Origin: Nymphaea colorata
Lineage: Eukaryota; Streptophyta; Magnoliopsida; Nymphaeales; Nymphaeaceae
Reading direction: 5' to 3'
NCBI RefSeq assembly: GCF_008831285.2
Contig: NC_045138.2
Span: 21,917,934 to 21,981,933, forward strand
DNA: 64,000 nt
The translations under genes and the position numbers were made by a program. This document shows positions 35,401 to 46,105 of the stretch, one piece after another. Under the pieces are notes generated by a model. That model was not told where the DNA came from, ran no database searches, and saw only the letters and a program-made list of their open reading frames with translations. Every line of letters starts with the position of its first letter. Position 1 is the first letter of the stretch.

Positions 35401-38400
35401 AATAGCACCTACAGATCCAGGTATGTTTGAGTCTAGTGAAGTTTCTGTAGGATTCGGGCATCAAGGAAAGAGGAGAAGGCACATACTACAGCCAGGAAAA
35501 TCCCCTTGGCTACACTCTGGAGACAGCCTAAGGGTGTGGGTTTCTGCACCCAAAACCATAGTCGTGGAGAGATTGGTAGTAGCGGATGGAACAATCAAAA
35601 AGATGAGCAATTGGGGAGAAACAAAAGTGTTTTTCGACTCTTTGAAGATGCCCATCTTTCCAATGAAAGGAGCAAGCAAGGATTCTCGGAACAAAGAACA
35701 AAAATTAGTCGACTTGGCTGTAGGCAGCAGAATAACTACCGATGATCCAAAAATTGGTGAAAGTAAGAGTCCAGCAGCAGATGAAGTTGGCCATCTGAGG
35801 TATGTGTATTTTCCCTTCCTCATACTTGCTCAGGTTTTATCGCCTTCAACTAGACTGGGACTCCTAAGATGGAATGAGAGAGGGTTCACAGTGTGCAAGA
35901 CAGTTAAGCATGATGGATTGGAAGGATGTAGCTGTCGGCTCAGAGAACTGCCTTAGAAGTTAGAAATCGAGACCAAGGAGAAAGTTGAGTTGAAATTAGA
36001 AATAGAGACGAGGAACACTCTAGTGGGAACATTAGGCGTTTGGATTGCAGAAAAACGGAGTGGTTCGCCTGTCATCAAATCTGTTTTGGGACTTTTGTCA
36101 AAATTGCTTCATGGCGACAGTGCTTGTTCGACCATTGAGCATACATTCACTGAGATATGCTCGGATGCTATGCTCCATCCACCACATGATTACCTTGTAG
36201 GATCATCTCTTCCTTCTAAGTTCTGTCCAGACACCATCTACATGATACTAAAGGATCTCACTCCAAATAATCTCAGGATCTTTTGGGAATCAAAGAATTT
36301 TAAAAGGCCAGACAGATATGGTGGAGTCGTGGTACCAAACTGAATTTTCTGTTGAGAAAATAACTGATGCCATGTTACAAAAATGGATAAATGCATTCCC
36401 TAATGAAGAACCTCATTTGCTTGCACCAAATTTATCTGTTCCCACTGATTTAGCAATCAAAAAGTGCAACAAGCCAAATATCCATTTTTGTGAAGAAAAA
36501 CTTCTTTTTCAAGATTGTGGTACAAGCCGGATGCCTGCATTCTAAAGGCTTTTGTCAAGATAGATTTCAGCTGTCCTGAGTCACGCAATTCTTCTGATGC
36601 AGAAGTGGTCACTGACATTTTCACACGTTTATTGATGGATTACTTGAATGATTATGCTTATGATTTGATGGTTTGATGTACAAGATATCTCAATCTGATT
36701 TTGAGTTCCAGTTGACTGTGTTTGGATGCAACCACAAAATGAAACTAAATGAAAAGGTTGCTCAATTTGAAGTAAAACTAAAAAAAATTCTGTACTTGAG
36801 GAAAGCATGGTAAAGGAGTATGAGAACTTCAGGGGGGATGTACTATTCCTCCCTAATATTGGAGGACAACCCATGGCCTGGGAGTGATAAACTTGAGGCT
36901 CTAGTAAATCTTCTAGCTGAAGGCTTCTCAAAATTTTCTCAACTCTTGCTCTCCTAGACATCTTTTGAGTGTCATGCTGCACGTAATATTGGGCCTAGTG
37001 AAGCAGAGACCTTGCTTCTTGATATTGAGAAGATATTGTTTTATATTCCAGAACAGATATGCAAGACTTTGTTTGCTTCACAGTTCTTGACAAATAGAAT
37101 TGTCAAACTTCAGACTGCAAGAAGCCATTTCTACCCCGTCCAATGCATTAACCAAGATAATGAGAATTCTGCACTATTATAATACGTTCAGGTTGATCCG
37201 GATGATTTGGTACTACATACTAAGCTTCAGCACTTTGTTCTCGCTGCACAGCACTCAGCATTCCATCAGCTTCATACAGTTGGGCAGCGTAGTTACATCG
37301 CGATACTAATGCAGAGGTATAACTATGGCATTCGAAGATTGCAGTTTATTGCTGAGTCCACTGTGAAGGAGCCTGGACGGCTTGATGAGAAGGTGGAGGC
37401 ATTTTTGAAAATGTTTGAAGAATATTTGTCAAGTTTTGGTTGGTCCTTTTTTCTCACGGGTGGAACTTTTGTTGCTCAGGCACATCCTGGCCATTTGTCA
37501 ATGGATATAGATTATGAAGACAATCAGGCCTGCATGGAGGCTATCAGGCTAATACTGGAAACACCACTGCTTCTTCAAGGTTTTCTTCCTTGAGAAAGAA
37601 TACACATGAAGAGGTTCATGCCGAAAATATTCATCATCAGGGTCCTTTAAGGGTTACATTTACAAGTGGAAAGGCAGGGTCTTACTCTCAGTTGGTTCCT
37701 CATGCAAAGGAAAGTCTATCAAGACTGGCCGTCGCAAGGTTTTCATCAGACAAGCACTCAGAATTTCGCAAAGACAACCAGCCGTTCTGTAGTATTTGTG
37801 GAAGACACGATAGAGTGTCAAGCCGTGTCTCAGTTTGTGCCAGTCGCAAGGTTGCTGATCACATGGATTACTATCACATACTTAAGAATCATGTTGCACC
37901 ATGGTGTTGTGGACTTCGCAAAGACTTTTGTAGGCAGTATAGAGGATCTGTTCACATGAATATCCAAGAGAAGCCTGACACTGAATGCAGCTTCTGTGGA
38001 CGACTAGGTGGTGCATTTCAGAAGACTACCAATGCACAATGGGTTCACGTTACATGTGCTGAGTGGTTGCTGGAATCAACATATGTGAGAGGACAACCAT
38101 ATACCCAATCGAAGGAATGGAGTCTTTTTCTAAAGAAAGAGATTTGCATACTTGCTGTTTATGCCGAAGTAAACAGGGTGTATGCATAATGTGTAGTTTT
38201 GATGACTGCAATACTACCTTTCATCCTTCATGTGCCAAGGAGGCCAACTTATGTACGAGTGTAAAGATTGTTGAGGCAACTATTAAGCATAAAGCTTATT
38301 GCAGAGCACAGGGGCCAGATCAGATGGTAAAGGTTGAGTTCACATCTCATGGATCGGAAGAGCTATCCATCATCAATAGGAGACTTCTCATCCAGCAGAT

Positions 38401-38649
38401 ATTTCTTTCAGCTAACCAGACCTTGAGGACAAGGTGTTTTTTTAAGGGGGGAATATTGTTAGGCACTGGGTATAAAATGGATCGGATCCTCATGGGGCTG
38501 ATGTCAATAGTGTTTATAAATAAGGTCGAAGGACCTTAGTGGAAATGGAGAGAGAATATTGAGTGCTTTTTACCTTCTGAGAAGGGAAGACCCTAATCAG
38601 GGATTAGGGTAAGGTGTGCGTGTGTTATCGGGTTCGTGTTAGCAGTGGC

Positions 38650-38690
<41 letters not shown>

Positions 38691-41600
38691 ATCTCTTATA
38701 TAAGTAATTTTATTTGTCCATATTGTTAATTTTTTTTTTTTTCAAGATTACCTTTATCTCATACAAAATTCAAAGTTTTATTAAATAAAATGGGGGAAAA
38801 GATAAGAGAAGAAAAAAAAAGAAAAAACAAGAGTGCGGTGAGCAGCACCCGACTCAGTCAAACCGAGTCGGGTGCCATGTCGGGTCGCACCCGCACCCGA
38901 GTCAACTTGGTGCTTGCACCTATGTGACTTAATTTGCTTCTCCAAAGACAGAGACCACACACACTTTGATTATGCTGAATGTATGGATAACGCATTGAAT
39001 CACAGATGCTGACCAGCTAAATTTCAGAGGATTTCCACTAAACCACAAGTTTGCTTGCATCTTCTGATGACACCCAAAGAATGAGATTCCTTGTAGATGC
39101 TAAAGATGGCCTTGTAAACATATATCACACAGCAGGACAAGCAAGCCTCAAGACTAATCATTCAGAAGATTGGTTTGAATTGACAGTACTGCTTCTAAAT
39201 CAGCCAAATATTCTCTCTCTCAACAATTACGTTTTTCCAAATTTTCTTTCTTCAGTATTTCCCGACCATGAAAAGATAATGTTAGTCATATCTAAGTAGA
39301 GTTTTTAAGACAAAGAAGATGGCTGATATTTTTATCTAGTCATGTTACCTAGATACATTATGGATACTGTCCCAGATATATTACACTTTCTTCCAGATGC
39401 TAATATTGAGACAGTAGTTTCCAAAACATGGACTTTGACACTTGTCTGTAATAATGTCCATATTGTGGATAAAAACTTCTTCATGTCATAATCATACCAC
39501 TTTTACAAAATAGGTATTTCTTTTATTCTTCCCTTCTTCAGTGTCATGAGTCTTGACCAATGACTAGTGGATTATGCAGCTAAATAACTGCTCAACAATC
39601 AAAAGGTGCTTTGTCTCTAAACCCTCCTTGCAGCTCAGCAGAATCCATACGAAATTTATGAACAATATTCAAGGAGACATTGGATGAATAAACACTGATA
39701 CTGGACCTCCCATAACAAGGGAAAATATAAAAGTAGAATATATGATAGCAATATTGTTAGGAAGACATAGAATGCAATCTCAGAAGGGATGCCCTAAAAG
39801 GAAAAAATCAGAAGCTGCCTACAGCAAATTCTGGACAATCAGTTACTAACTTAGTCTAACTTACAAGCAAAGCACTTTTCCGACCTTATGTAAAAAGGAA
39901 AAAAGAAAAAAGAAACGAACCTTTTCTGGTTCCGTCTTTCCCACATATTCCTTTGCATGTGATTATAGACTTATCGATGTATTATCAAGTGTTACATACT
40001 CTTTATTCCTGAACTATTCTTCATTTCAAGATGTTGATCAAACATCTGTTTATTTGCAAGGTATAGCAAAGATAACAAAAGCAGCAACAGAAATCAGTCA
40101 AATGTACCTGAGGGCCAGTTCCAAAAAGATCATCAGGAGTAGATGTGCACATCAAAATTAAGTCCACGTCAAGTGCTTCAACTTTGGCCATGTCAAGAGC
40201 TTTCCTTGCGGCCTCAGCTGCCAAGTCCGTCAATGTCTCATCCCCTATCCAAGTCTAAATTAGTAAACTTTTTGTTTTGACGTTATACAAAGAAGCACTA
40301 GAATAACACTCAGATTAATCTTCAAACATGCCATATATCTAGTTATAGGTTTTGCTAAAATAGGAAACATAATCATCAATAACTGAAAAATGCAAGAAAA
40401 CAAAAAAGGGACCATCCAGTTTGAGAAAAGGTGACCTGAAAGGATCCTCCGTTTGCGAATTCCTGTACGAACAGATATCCATTCATCTGATGTTTCAACA
40501 ATTTCAGCAAGATCATCATTTGAAATGCTGAGTTTAGGCACAGCTGAACCGCAGCCAATTAGTTTAGAACCCTTCCCTACAACTCTGCATTTCCATATTA
40601 TAGAATAAATAGACAAAGATGGTTATTTCCCTCCTCCAAAAAGAAAGAGGATAAAGTAAGATAAAATGCAAACCCAACAACTCAGCATTTGCACTTCCTC
40701 AAACAAGTAGCTCGTGTACTTGTTGTCCAGCAAAAGAAAAATTTTAAGATAAAACAGAACTAACAAAACCAAGCATCACACTTATAATAACACATTTTCC
40801 CATGACAGAATCTACTGTCAGATTTTCACACGCATATAAGATTTCAAATCAAGATGGATGTGACACCAACGGGTGAGCCCCAGAAAAAAGAAATAAGAAA
40901 TGCAAGGTATCCATGAACTGTTTGACAATTGACATGGTTAGGTTGGGAATTCCCTTCATTTAAAGAGTAGAGCTGGACCTTCTAATGCATCATTAGAATG
41001 CTGAAATATAATTGATAGGTACTATCTCCACCCTCATCTATGACTCTTCCTACCTTAAGGTCGTGCAGATTAGATGCTCTTAAATCAAATGTAACAGTTC
41101 GTCCAAATGAGGATGCAGATTAACCTACTGCAGTTGGAACAAATACGATCAAATAGCCAAGGTACATGATTAATAACATCCACCAACATTTCCATTCATA
41201 AGCTCAAAATGTGTTGAAGTTCCCCTTCAAGCCAGAGCTGGACATGCCTTCTAGTTTGTGCATCAGGTGTCCAAAAGGCTATACATACCATGGCCATCTT
41301 TGCATCTTTTTTGTTATTGGGGGGGTGTGTTCAAATGGTCTCACTCGGAAGGGAAGCATACTTATTATTAATTGGTCACCGACCGATGGCTTGACAAAGC
41401 ACATGCAAATTAATTAACAATCATTTAAATAACTTTTGCTTTTAAAGAAAAATAGCTTGCAGGTCCTACTAAGTTACGCCATCTACTCTTGAAACAGAGA
41501 GCTTGCAGGTCTGCAATGCTTCCCTGCAGCAGAGAAGCAAGCAAACGCACTTGGACTTGTACTATCGAAACTTAAAGCTCAAACGATCTAAGTGAAAATA

Positions 41601-42144
41601 TTTAGTTGGTACCGCAATGCCATAACAAGTACTATAAAAAACTTTATGGAAGAAGGTCAACAAAAGAATTATTAATGATTGATTCTAGAACAACAAAACA
41701 ACCATAACACTAGAAGGATAATATTATAACGATCCAACGAAATAACCATAACACTAAAAGGACAATATCCCGGTGAAGGATTGAAATTTTCCGTAGACTG
41801 CAAACAAGAATGATTTCATACAAGAAAAAAAACTTTTAGTAATGCATATATATTTTGTTCCATGAAAATTAAGAACTTGAACAAGCCCCAACATGAAAAT
41901 CTTTCTTACCATTACCGCAAACGCAGTTACCATCACATAAAACATCAGCTGAAAAAGTAGTCCAGAGAAAACATACAGACCTTGGGAAACGAGGCTTCGG
42001 TGAAGATGAGGATCCCACGGCGGAGTGCTCCTCGAGCATGCTGCATCTGAGGCCAATAAGTCTGTTCCTCCTCCTCCCCCAACAACGACCAGATCCAGAC
42101 ATCCCCATTGAAGAAGGGGAGAAAAGGTGAGAGGCACTCGCCAT
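32417..42144 (-). CDS. KAS3: Plastid 3-ketoacyl-ACP synthase III (KASIII/FabH), 8 exons
   Basis: Coding exons on the minus strand: 42144-41981, 40584-40436, 40244-40108, 34051-33949, 33836-33718, 33057-32993, 32923-32716, 32638-32417. All introns are GT-AG, phases agree, and the product is 388 aa, close to other plant KASIII. Residues 1-55 ([15 protein letters not shown]...) are Ser/Arg-rich, as in a plastid transit peptide. The start at 42144 is preferred over the in-frame ATG at 42213, which would add a hydrophobic stretch unlike homologues. The FabH triad is complete: Cys169 in [10 protein letters not shown], His314 in LLLHQANQR and Asn344 in [21 protein letters not shown] is near the C-terminus. 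The enzyme condenses acetyl-CoA with malonyl-ACP to start plastid fatty-acid synthesis. Intron 3 is 6.06 kb because a MITE and an LTR element are inserted in it. All coding pieces are intact. Confidence 0.96.
34563..34774 (+). repeat. 5' LTR of the gene-carrying element
   Basis: 212 bp, TGTTAGGCACCGGGG to GCAGTGGCTAACA. Contains TATAAATA at about 34635. It is 14 bp longer than the 3' LTR owing to a local ATAAAATGG duplication near its start. Confidence 0.93.
34775..34786 (+). other. Primer binding site, tRNA-Met type
   Basis: AGGTATCAGAGC directly follows the 5' LTR and differs from the standard TGGTATCAGAGC by one base. Confidence 0.85.
34823..36130 (+). pseudogene. Unrecognised leader frames of the LTR element
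   Basis: An ATG at 34823 opens a 48-residue frame ([13 protein letters not shown]...) ending in TAG at 34967. Further frames follow at 34989-35324 (111 aa, Gln/Glu-rich) and 35321-35956 (211 aa, basic). They overlap by four bases (ATGA-like arrangement). They could be a decayed gag or further captured host DNA; I see no domain I can name, no zinc knuckle and no coiled coil worth claiming. Confidence 0.45.
36135..37430 (+). pseudogene. Captured M16 (insulin-degrading-enzyme-like) metalloprotease fragment
   Basis: Pieces in order match the middle and C-terminal parts of plant peroxisomal/insulin-degrading-type M16A proteases: [18 protein letters not shown] and [12 protein letters not shown] (36190-36300), [14 protein letters not shown] (36321-36365), [16 protein letters not shown] (36418-36465), [11 protein letters not shown] (36548-36580), [11 protein letters not shown] (36630-36663), FLTNRIVKL (37085-37112) and FHQLHTVGQ with [17 protein letters not shown] (37262-37405). 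No introns interrupt them. Frames change at about 36313, 36530 and 36670, and stops are present. The N-terminal HxxEH zinc site lies outside the captured part, so it could not be a protease even if translated. The donor gene is not in this window. Confidence 0.85.
37560..38400 (+). pseudogene. Captured PHD / extended-PHD zinc-finger protein fragment
   Basis: The open frame 37590-38189 contains a PHD finger ([10 protein letters not shown]...[10 protein letters not shown]) followed by the start of an extended PHD ([35 protein letters not shown]). The ePHD continues in another frame at about 38100-38330 ([48 protein letters not shown]), so a frameshift splits it near 38097. Resemblance is to plant PHD-finger proteins of the Arabidopsis At1g77800 type (from memory). 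The first finger has lost three expected Cys ligands: Arg replaces Cys in CASR, Tyr in DYY, and Arg in GLR. No introns. It is joined out of frame to sequence upstream. Confidence 0.85.
38457..38654 (+). repeat. 3' LTR of the gene-carrying element
   Basis: 198 bp, TGTTAGGCACTGGG to GCAGTGGCTAACA, preceded by AAGGGGGGAATAT (polypurine tract). Its last bases merge into a (CA)n tract. Confidence 0.92.
38651..38690. repeat. (CA)n(TA)n microsatellite at the LTR edge
   Basis: About 15 CA units and 5 TA units start within the terminal CTAACA of the 3' LTR. Confidence 0.95.
41303..41432 (+). repeat. Dispersed repeat copy 1, KASIII intron 1
   Basis: Shares TTTGCATCTTT, GTGTTCAAATGGTCTCACTC, TTGACAAAGCACATGCA and ATTAATTAAC with 42620-42752, in the same orientation. 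The two copies bracket KASIII exon 1. Confidence 0.7.
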
Positions 42145-42619
42145 TTCAACTACAAAGAACCACAAGAAGAAAGAAAGGAAGATGGGGAGCTTGTTGCTAA
42201 ATGAGCAACCCAACGGGGGAAATATTCAGATTTTGAAGCGACTTATGAAAACCTGGAACCTTGGTTAATCCGCCCGGAAGTGGAGAAGGAAAAAGAGAGA
42301 GTACAAGATTAAAGGACAACCCCCACTTACAGCCGTTAATCAAACAAACTAAGTTTCAGGGTGGTGGGGAGGAGAGAGAGCGAGAGAAACCAGATCCCTT
42401 TAGAAATGGGATTCCCCTGCAGAGATGGCAAATTGCAAGCACATTGTAAGATTATCTTATGATACAATGACACGGATACGACACCCACATTCAAAATCTG
42501 GCCAGACAAAAAAGTTACCACACTTTTGTAAAAAGTTAAAAAGTAAAACCGTTTGCTAAATAATGTAAATATAATACCATACCACTAATCAAAACTATCA
42601 AAAAAACTAAGTCAATATC

Positions 42620-42752
42620 TATGCATCTTTCGTCACTGGCGAACGTGTCCAAATCGTCTCACTCGAAAGATGGGAAATGTATTTCCGATATTAAATAGCC
42701 AACAAATTGATGGGACAAAGCACATGCATATTAATTAACGACAGTTAAATAA
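42620..42752 (+). repeat. Dispersed repeat copy 2, upstream of KASIII
   Basis: Same family as 41303-41432 (GTGTCCAAATCGTCTCACTC, GGGACAAAGCACATGCATA, ATTAATTAACGACAGTTAAA). It lies about 480 bp upstream of the KASIII start codon and could form part of its promoter region. Confidence 0.7.
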
Positions 42753-42829
42753 TTAATTAGGAGAAAACGATCCTACCGATGGGATCCTTTTACTTAGATC
42801 CCCTTCGGTTTGGAACTCTCTTGATTAGG

Positions 42830-43340
42830 AAGAGAAGTAGGAACTGAATGAGGCTTCCAGAAGGATGCTAGAAGAAAGCGTTTCGGTTGCAGCTGCTCTC
42901 GGTGAGTGACATTGACAGAGCAGGAGACGTAAAGAGAGCGGGAGTAACCTCAGAGATGCGGCGCTGCGTTCGGCCGGTGAGGGATGCTTCGGGCTGCAGG
43001 TGGCTGGCAAGGGGAGATCGAGAGTGAGCAGCAAGAGGAAACTCGAAAGAGAGAAATGAAAAAGGGAGAGAGGGAGATGACACCTGTCAATGTCGGCGCG
43101 GGTGGCCTTCAGCAGTAGGGTTGGCCGGCGTTTGTTGAGCACAGGGAGAGGGCGACGAATTGAACGGAGGGACAGAGGCGAGAAACGGAGGGCGAGCTGC
43201 TGCCCTAAGCCAGCAGAAAATCGGTCTGCGCTCAGAACTTCCGAGTTCCGAGGCCCGACTTTTTCCCAGGGAAGAAAAACAAATCTGCGCTCTTGTCTCG
43301 CGCGGGATAGGCGGGACGGGAGATAAAATCCGAGGATTTA
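42830..43340. other. GC-rich non-AT island, function unknown
   Basis: This 0.5-kb block is markedly more GC-rich than its surroundings. Open frames exist on both strands (43142-42825 minus, LNKRRPTLLLKATRADIDR at its start; 43090-43326 plus, Arg-rich), but no family is recognisable. On the minus strand GACATTGACAG is followed by GTGTCATC, a possible splice donor, so a lost or unrecognised first exon is conceivable. Equally it could be captured DNA or an unannotated leader. Confidence 0.3.
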
Positions 43341-43349
43341 TTCCCCCGC

Positions 43350-43710
43350 GCTGGGTTCGTGCTCAACTTTATAAATGAGCTGAGTTCGAGCTTACAAAGA
43401 TGCTCGAAATGATAAACGAGTGAAGTTCAAGTTTCAGGAATTGAAAACCGGTACTTAACGTTTAGGGTAAAAACAAATTTTTATAAGTTAGACAAATTGA
43501 ACGCTTACACAAGTTAAATGAGTTAATGCTGACATGAATTAACACCTAAACAAATTAAATGGGTTAAACCAGTCGAGTTCGAGCTTCATTTTGTATAGTC
43601 GAGTTGAGCTCGAGCTTGCTATAAGGAACTCGTGGTTTTTGAGCCGAGCAGAGCCGAGCTCGAGCTGGCCAAGCTTGGTGGGCTCGACTTGACTCATGTG
43701 CAGCCCTAAT
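43350..43710. repeat. GAGTCGAGCTCGAGC dispersed repeat
   Basis: Same family as 21555-22010: GTTCGTGCTCAACTTTATAA, TGCTCGAAATGATAAACGAG, AAATTAAATGGGTTAAA and GAGTTGAGCTCGAGCTTG, ending GACTCATGTGCAGCCCTA. Confidence 0.75.
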
Positions 43711-45924
43711 ATAGAATTTCTTTGGCTCGTCATTGGTTTTAACGTATACCCTTCAACTCGAGTAACAGTGTAACACGCATGCTCCATTGGCATTTGCCCA
43801 TTCTGATCAGTGCCACTTGTGATTGATATGTTCCTTAAGTTGTTAGGTTACATTGGGGTTTGGATTAATATTAAGGTGACTCGTTTGCTACCTGATCTAT
43901 TATTCTCTAGTAATTAAATGAGACTTTCATGCCTCTCACCATATGTAACCAAACACGCTATTACGCAACCTGTTTCTCATGCTTTTTGCATTCAAGGCCC
44001 TTCTTCAGCAAAAAAAGAAATGGAGGAGAAACGTAGACGTTTGATTCGCCTCAAAATTGATTCAAGATCCCATGGGGATTGTTACAAACCTGGTGCACAA
44101 GTTTTTAGATGTAAAGCAAATTATTTAAGAACGAAGCCAAGATTGCTTAACTTATGGTCTTCAGTAATTGAAATCCAACGATACAATACAGTTCTTAATT
44201 GTTGCTCTTTGATTTTCTTGTGAAGGCAATGAAGGAGGGACTGATGCCATCCAGCAAGATGACAATGAGGAACGTGAAAGAAGGACACATTTCATTATTT
44301 TTATTTTAAATAATTCAATTGTAAAGAGGTACTTTCTCGATGTTATTCTTTGGTAAACTTTCAAAAGATTTAAATATGATATTTTTCAATGAATTCTTTC
44401 ATAATATGCGTACTTCTAATATATTTGCATGTTTAGAGGCTCAAAATGAACCCTCTATATATTTCCTTTTAACATATATTATACAATTCATAAAAGACAT
44501 ACTTCTATTGCATTTCTGAATGAACCCTCCATATATTGCCGTTTGACATACGTTGCAAACTGATACAAAGAGGTACTTTCATTGTTCTTTCTTAACATTC
44601 TTTGTATTTTGTTACTTTTCATAAGTTGAACATGAGTGTGCTTATACAAATGATGATATATACGAGAAAAATGTACATAATTTTCCCGGAGGCTTCTCAT
44701 ATAGTGCCTTATATATTAATATTCGCTATTTTTAGGTGGAGAGGATCATATACATGTTGAACATCCATCGACATCTACGAGTAAGTTGATCTTCTTTTCA
44801 TGGCTTCTTTGATTTAGTGTTTCTCAAGTGGTTATGAGGGTTTTATACATAGATATATGTGTACAGATTTTTAAAAGTTAGATAGCAAATCTTATATGTC
44901 TTTTCACTTTCTCATTAATTTTTCATTTTATATGTGAGACGTTACAGGTCATAAGATCATGTTATGACTAGTGAAGTTGCCTAAAAACAGAGAGGGATGT
45001 TCTGATTGCATTCTATCAAGAATGCATCCTGGGAGGAATGAAAGGGACAGAACATATCGAGAAAATTAAGATTGGTGGTGTACAAAGGTTCTTCCATCTT
45101 CATTCTAGGAATTGTGACGGGCATGTGATTAATCGACTGCCGGAGATGCGAACAACTTTAAGAAGAAGTATTGTTAAAGTGGTTGGTTGTCCTTGTTCCT
45201 AGCTTAGAACTGAAACTGTTAAGAAGTGGGTTCAAATCCGTCAGACCAGGGGACCAAGCCTGCTATGAGAGCGAGTCCGTTCATTACATTTTCTGATAAC
45301 ATTTTAATACAACGGTCACAAAAAATGACATGTAATTTAAGTGGCATATTGCCTAAAAGTCTGACCAGATGCACACTTTACAAAGTTCACTTGTTTCTAT
45401 CGAAGATGTCTTTTGTTGCGATCAGAGAGAGAAAACTTTCTTATCATTATTCACGAAACCCTAATCTCAGATTAAAAGAGATTAGGGTGGCAATAACAAA
45501 TTTACAGATTCAGTCCACTAAAAATAAGATAACAATAAAGTAGACGCATTTCAACTTTCTAATATTTCAAAAAGACTAACCGACTCCTAAAAGTATTTTA
45601 CATCTTTCTTATTCTTTCCTAAGACTATTTTGCAGGTTACACTTCAGGCCTTAGCTGCTTTCTATGAATCACATGATATTGTGCTAATCTTACCTAATTT
45701 TGAACCAACATACACGAGACATCTACAAAGTGACTTCTTTTAGTGACAGAATAGTTGGCAAGGACTTTCTTATAACTGGATTGATTTCTTAGTGAAAGTG
45801 ATTTGATATCTGATTCTCATCTTGACTAAAATATAGTAGCTTTCATATATACGTCTTGTAATGTGCTTTTGAACATCATTATATGTTAGCAAGTACTATT
45901 AGCATGTAAAGTAGTGTTAATGCT
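43711..45924. other. Intergenic region, no supported gene
   Basis: AT-rich. A 101-residue plus-strand frame at 43918-44223 includes a basic stretch (KKEMEEKRRRLIRLKID), and segments near 44735-44780 and 44985-45200 look locally exon-like (CATCTACGA then GTAAGTTG). Nothing joins into a protein I recognise. A decayed transposon gene is the likeliest reading. Confidence 0.35.
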
Positions 45925-46105
45925 GTTAGGGGTGGAGCCACGGTTTTTTTTAGAGGCGGGCCAAACGATCCGCAGGTCAGACCAAGAGGAGCGATGAGCC
46001 TGGCCAAACTAAAAAAAATTGATTTTTTAATATTTTTTTTCCTGTGGTCACCCGGGCCATGGCCCAGGCGAGGCCCCTCCCTCCCTCTGCCCCTGAATGT
46101 TGTGT
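45925..46105 (+). repeat. GC-ended dispersed repeat
   Basis: GGGGTGGAGCCACGGTTTTTT, then GCGGGCCAAACGATCCGCAG in shortened form, A- and T-runs, and CGGGCCATGGCCCAGGCGAG with CCCTCCCTCCCTCTGCCCCT at the right end. Inverted relative at 28864-29030. Confidence 0.78.

Larger units (their letters stand above)
34563..38654 (+). mobile_element. Non-autonomous LTR element carrying captured host-gene fragments
   Basis: 4.1 kb with short LTRs (34563-34774 and 38457-38654) that start TGTTAG and end CTAACA. A tRNA-Met type primer site follows the 5' LTR and a purine tract (AAGGGGGG) precedes the 3' LTR. The 3.7-kb interior shows no protease, RT, integrase or RNase H. Instead it has a short unrecognised leader frame, about 1.3 kb of M16 metalloprotease sequence and about 0.85 kb of PHD/ePHD zinc-finger sequence. 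Both lie in sense with the LTRs, without introns, and broken by frameshifts. The plan is like known gene-capturing elements such as maize Bs1. It lies antisense to KASIII in its third intron. No clean target duplication is visible because the right edge runs into a (CA)n tract. Confidence 0.85.
34491..38928. mobile_element. MITE-like element in KASIII intron 3, split by an LTR element
   Basis: GTCACATGGGTGCGGGC at 34491 mirrors GCACCTATGTGAC ending at 38928 (shared inverted core GTCACATRGGTGC). Both ends are flanked by TTAAT (34486-34490 and 38929-38933), a likely 5-bp target duplication. Its own DNA is 34491-34562 plus 38655-38928. The right part holds several CGGGTGC / CACCCG motifs. The LTR element fills the middle, so this element is the older insertion. 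The superfamily was not assigned. Confidence 0.6.

Noticed and set aside
42145-42213. Upstream in-frame ATG at 42213 as the KASIII start
   Set aside because: It would add 23 residues with a hydrophobic run before a typical MASAS transit-peptide start; homologues begin at the latter.
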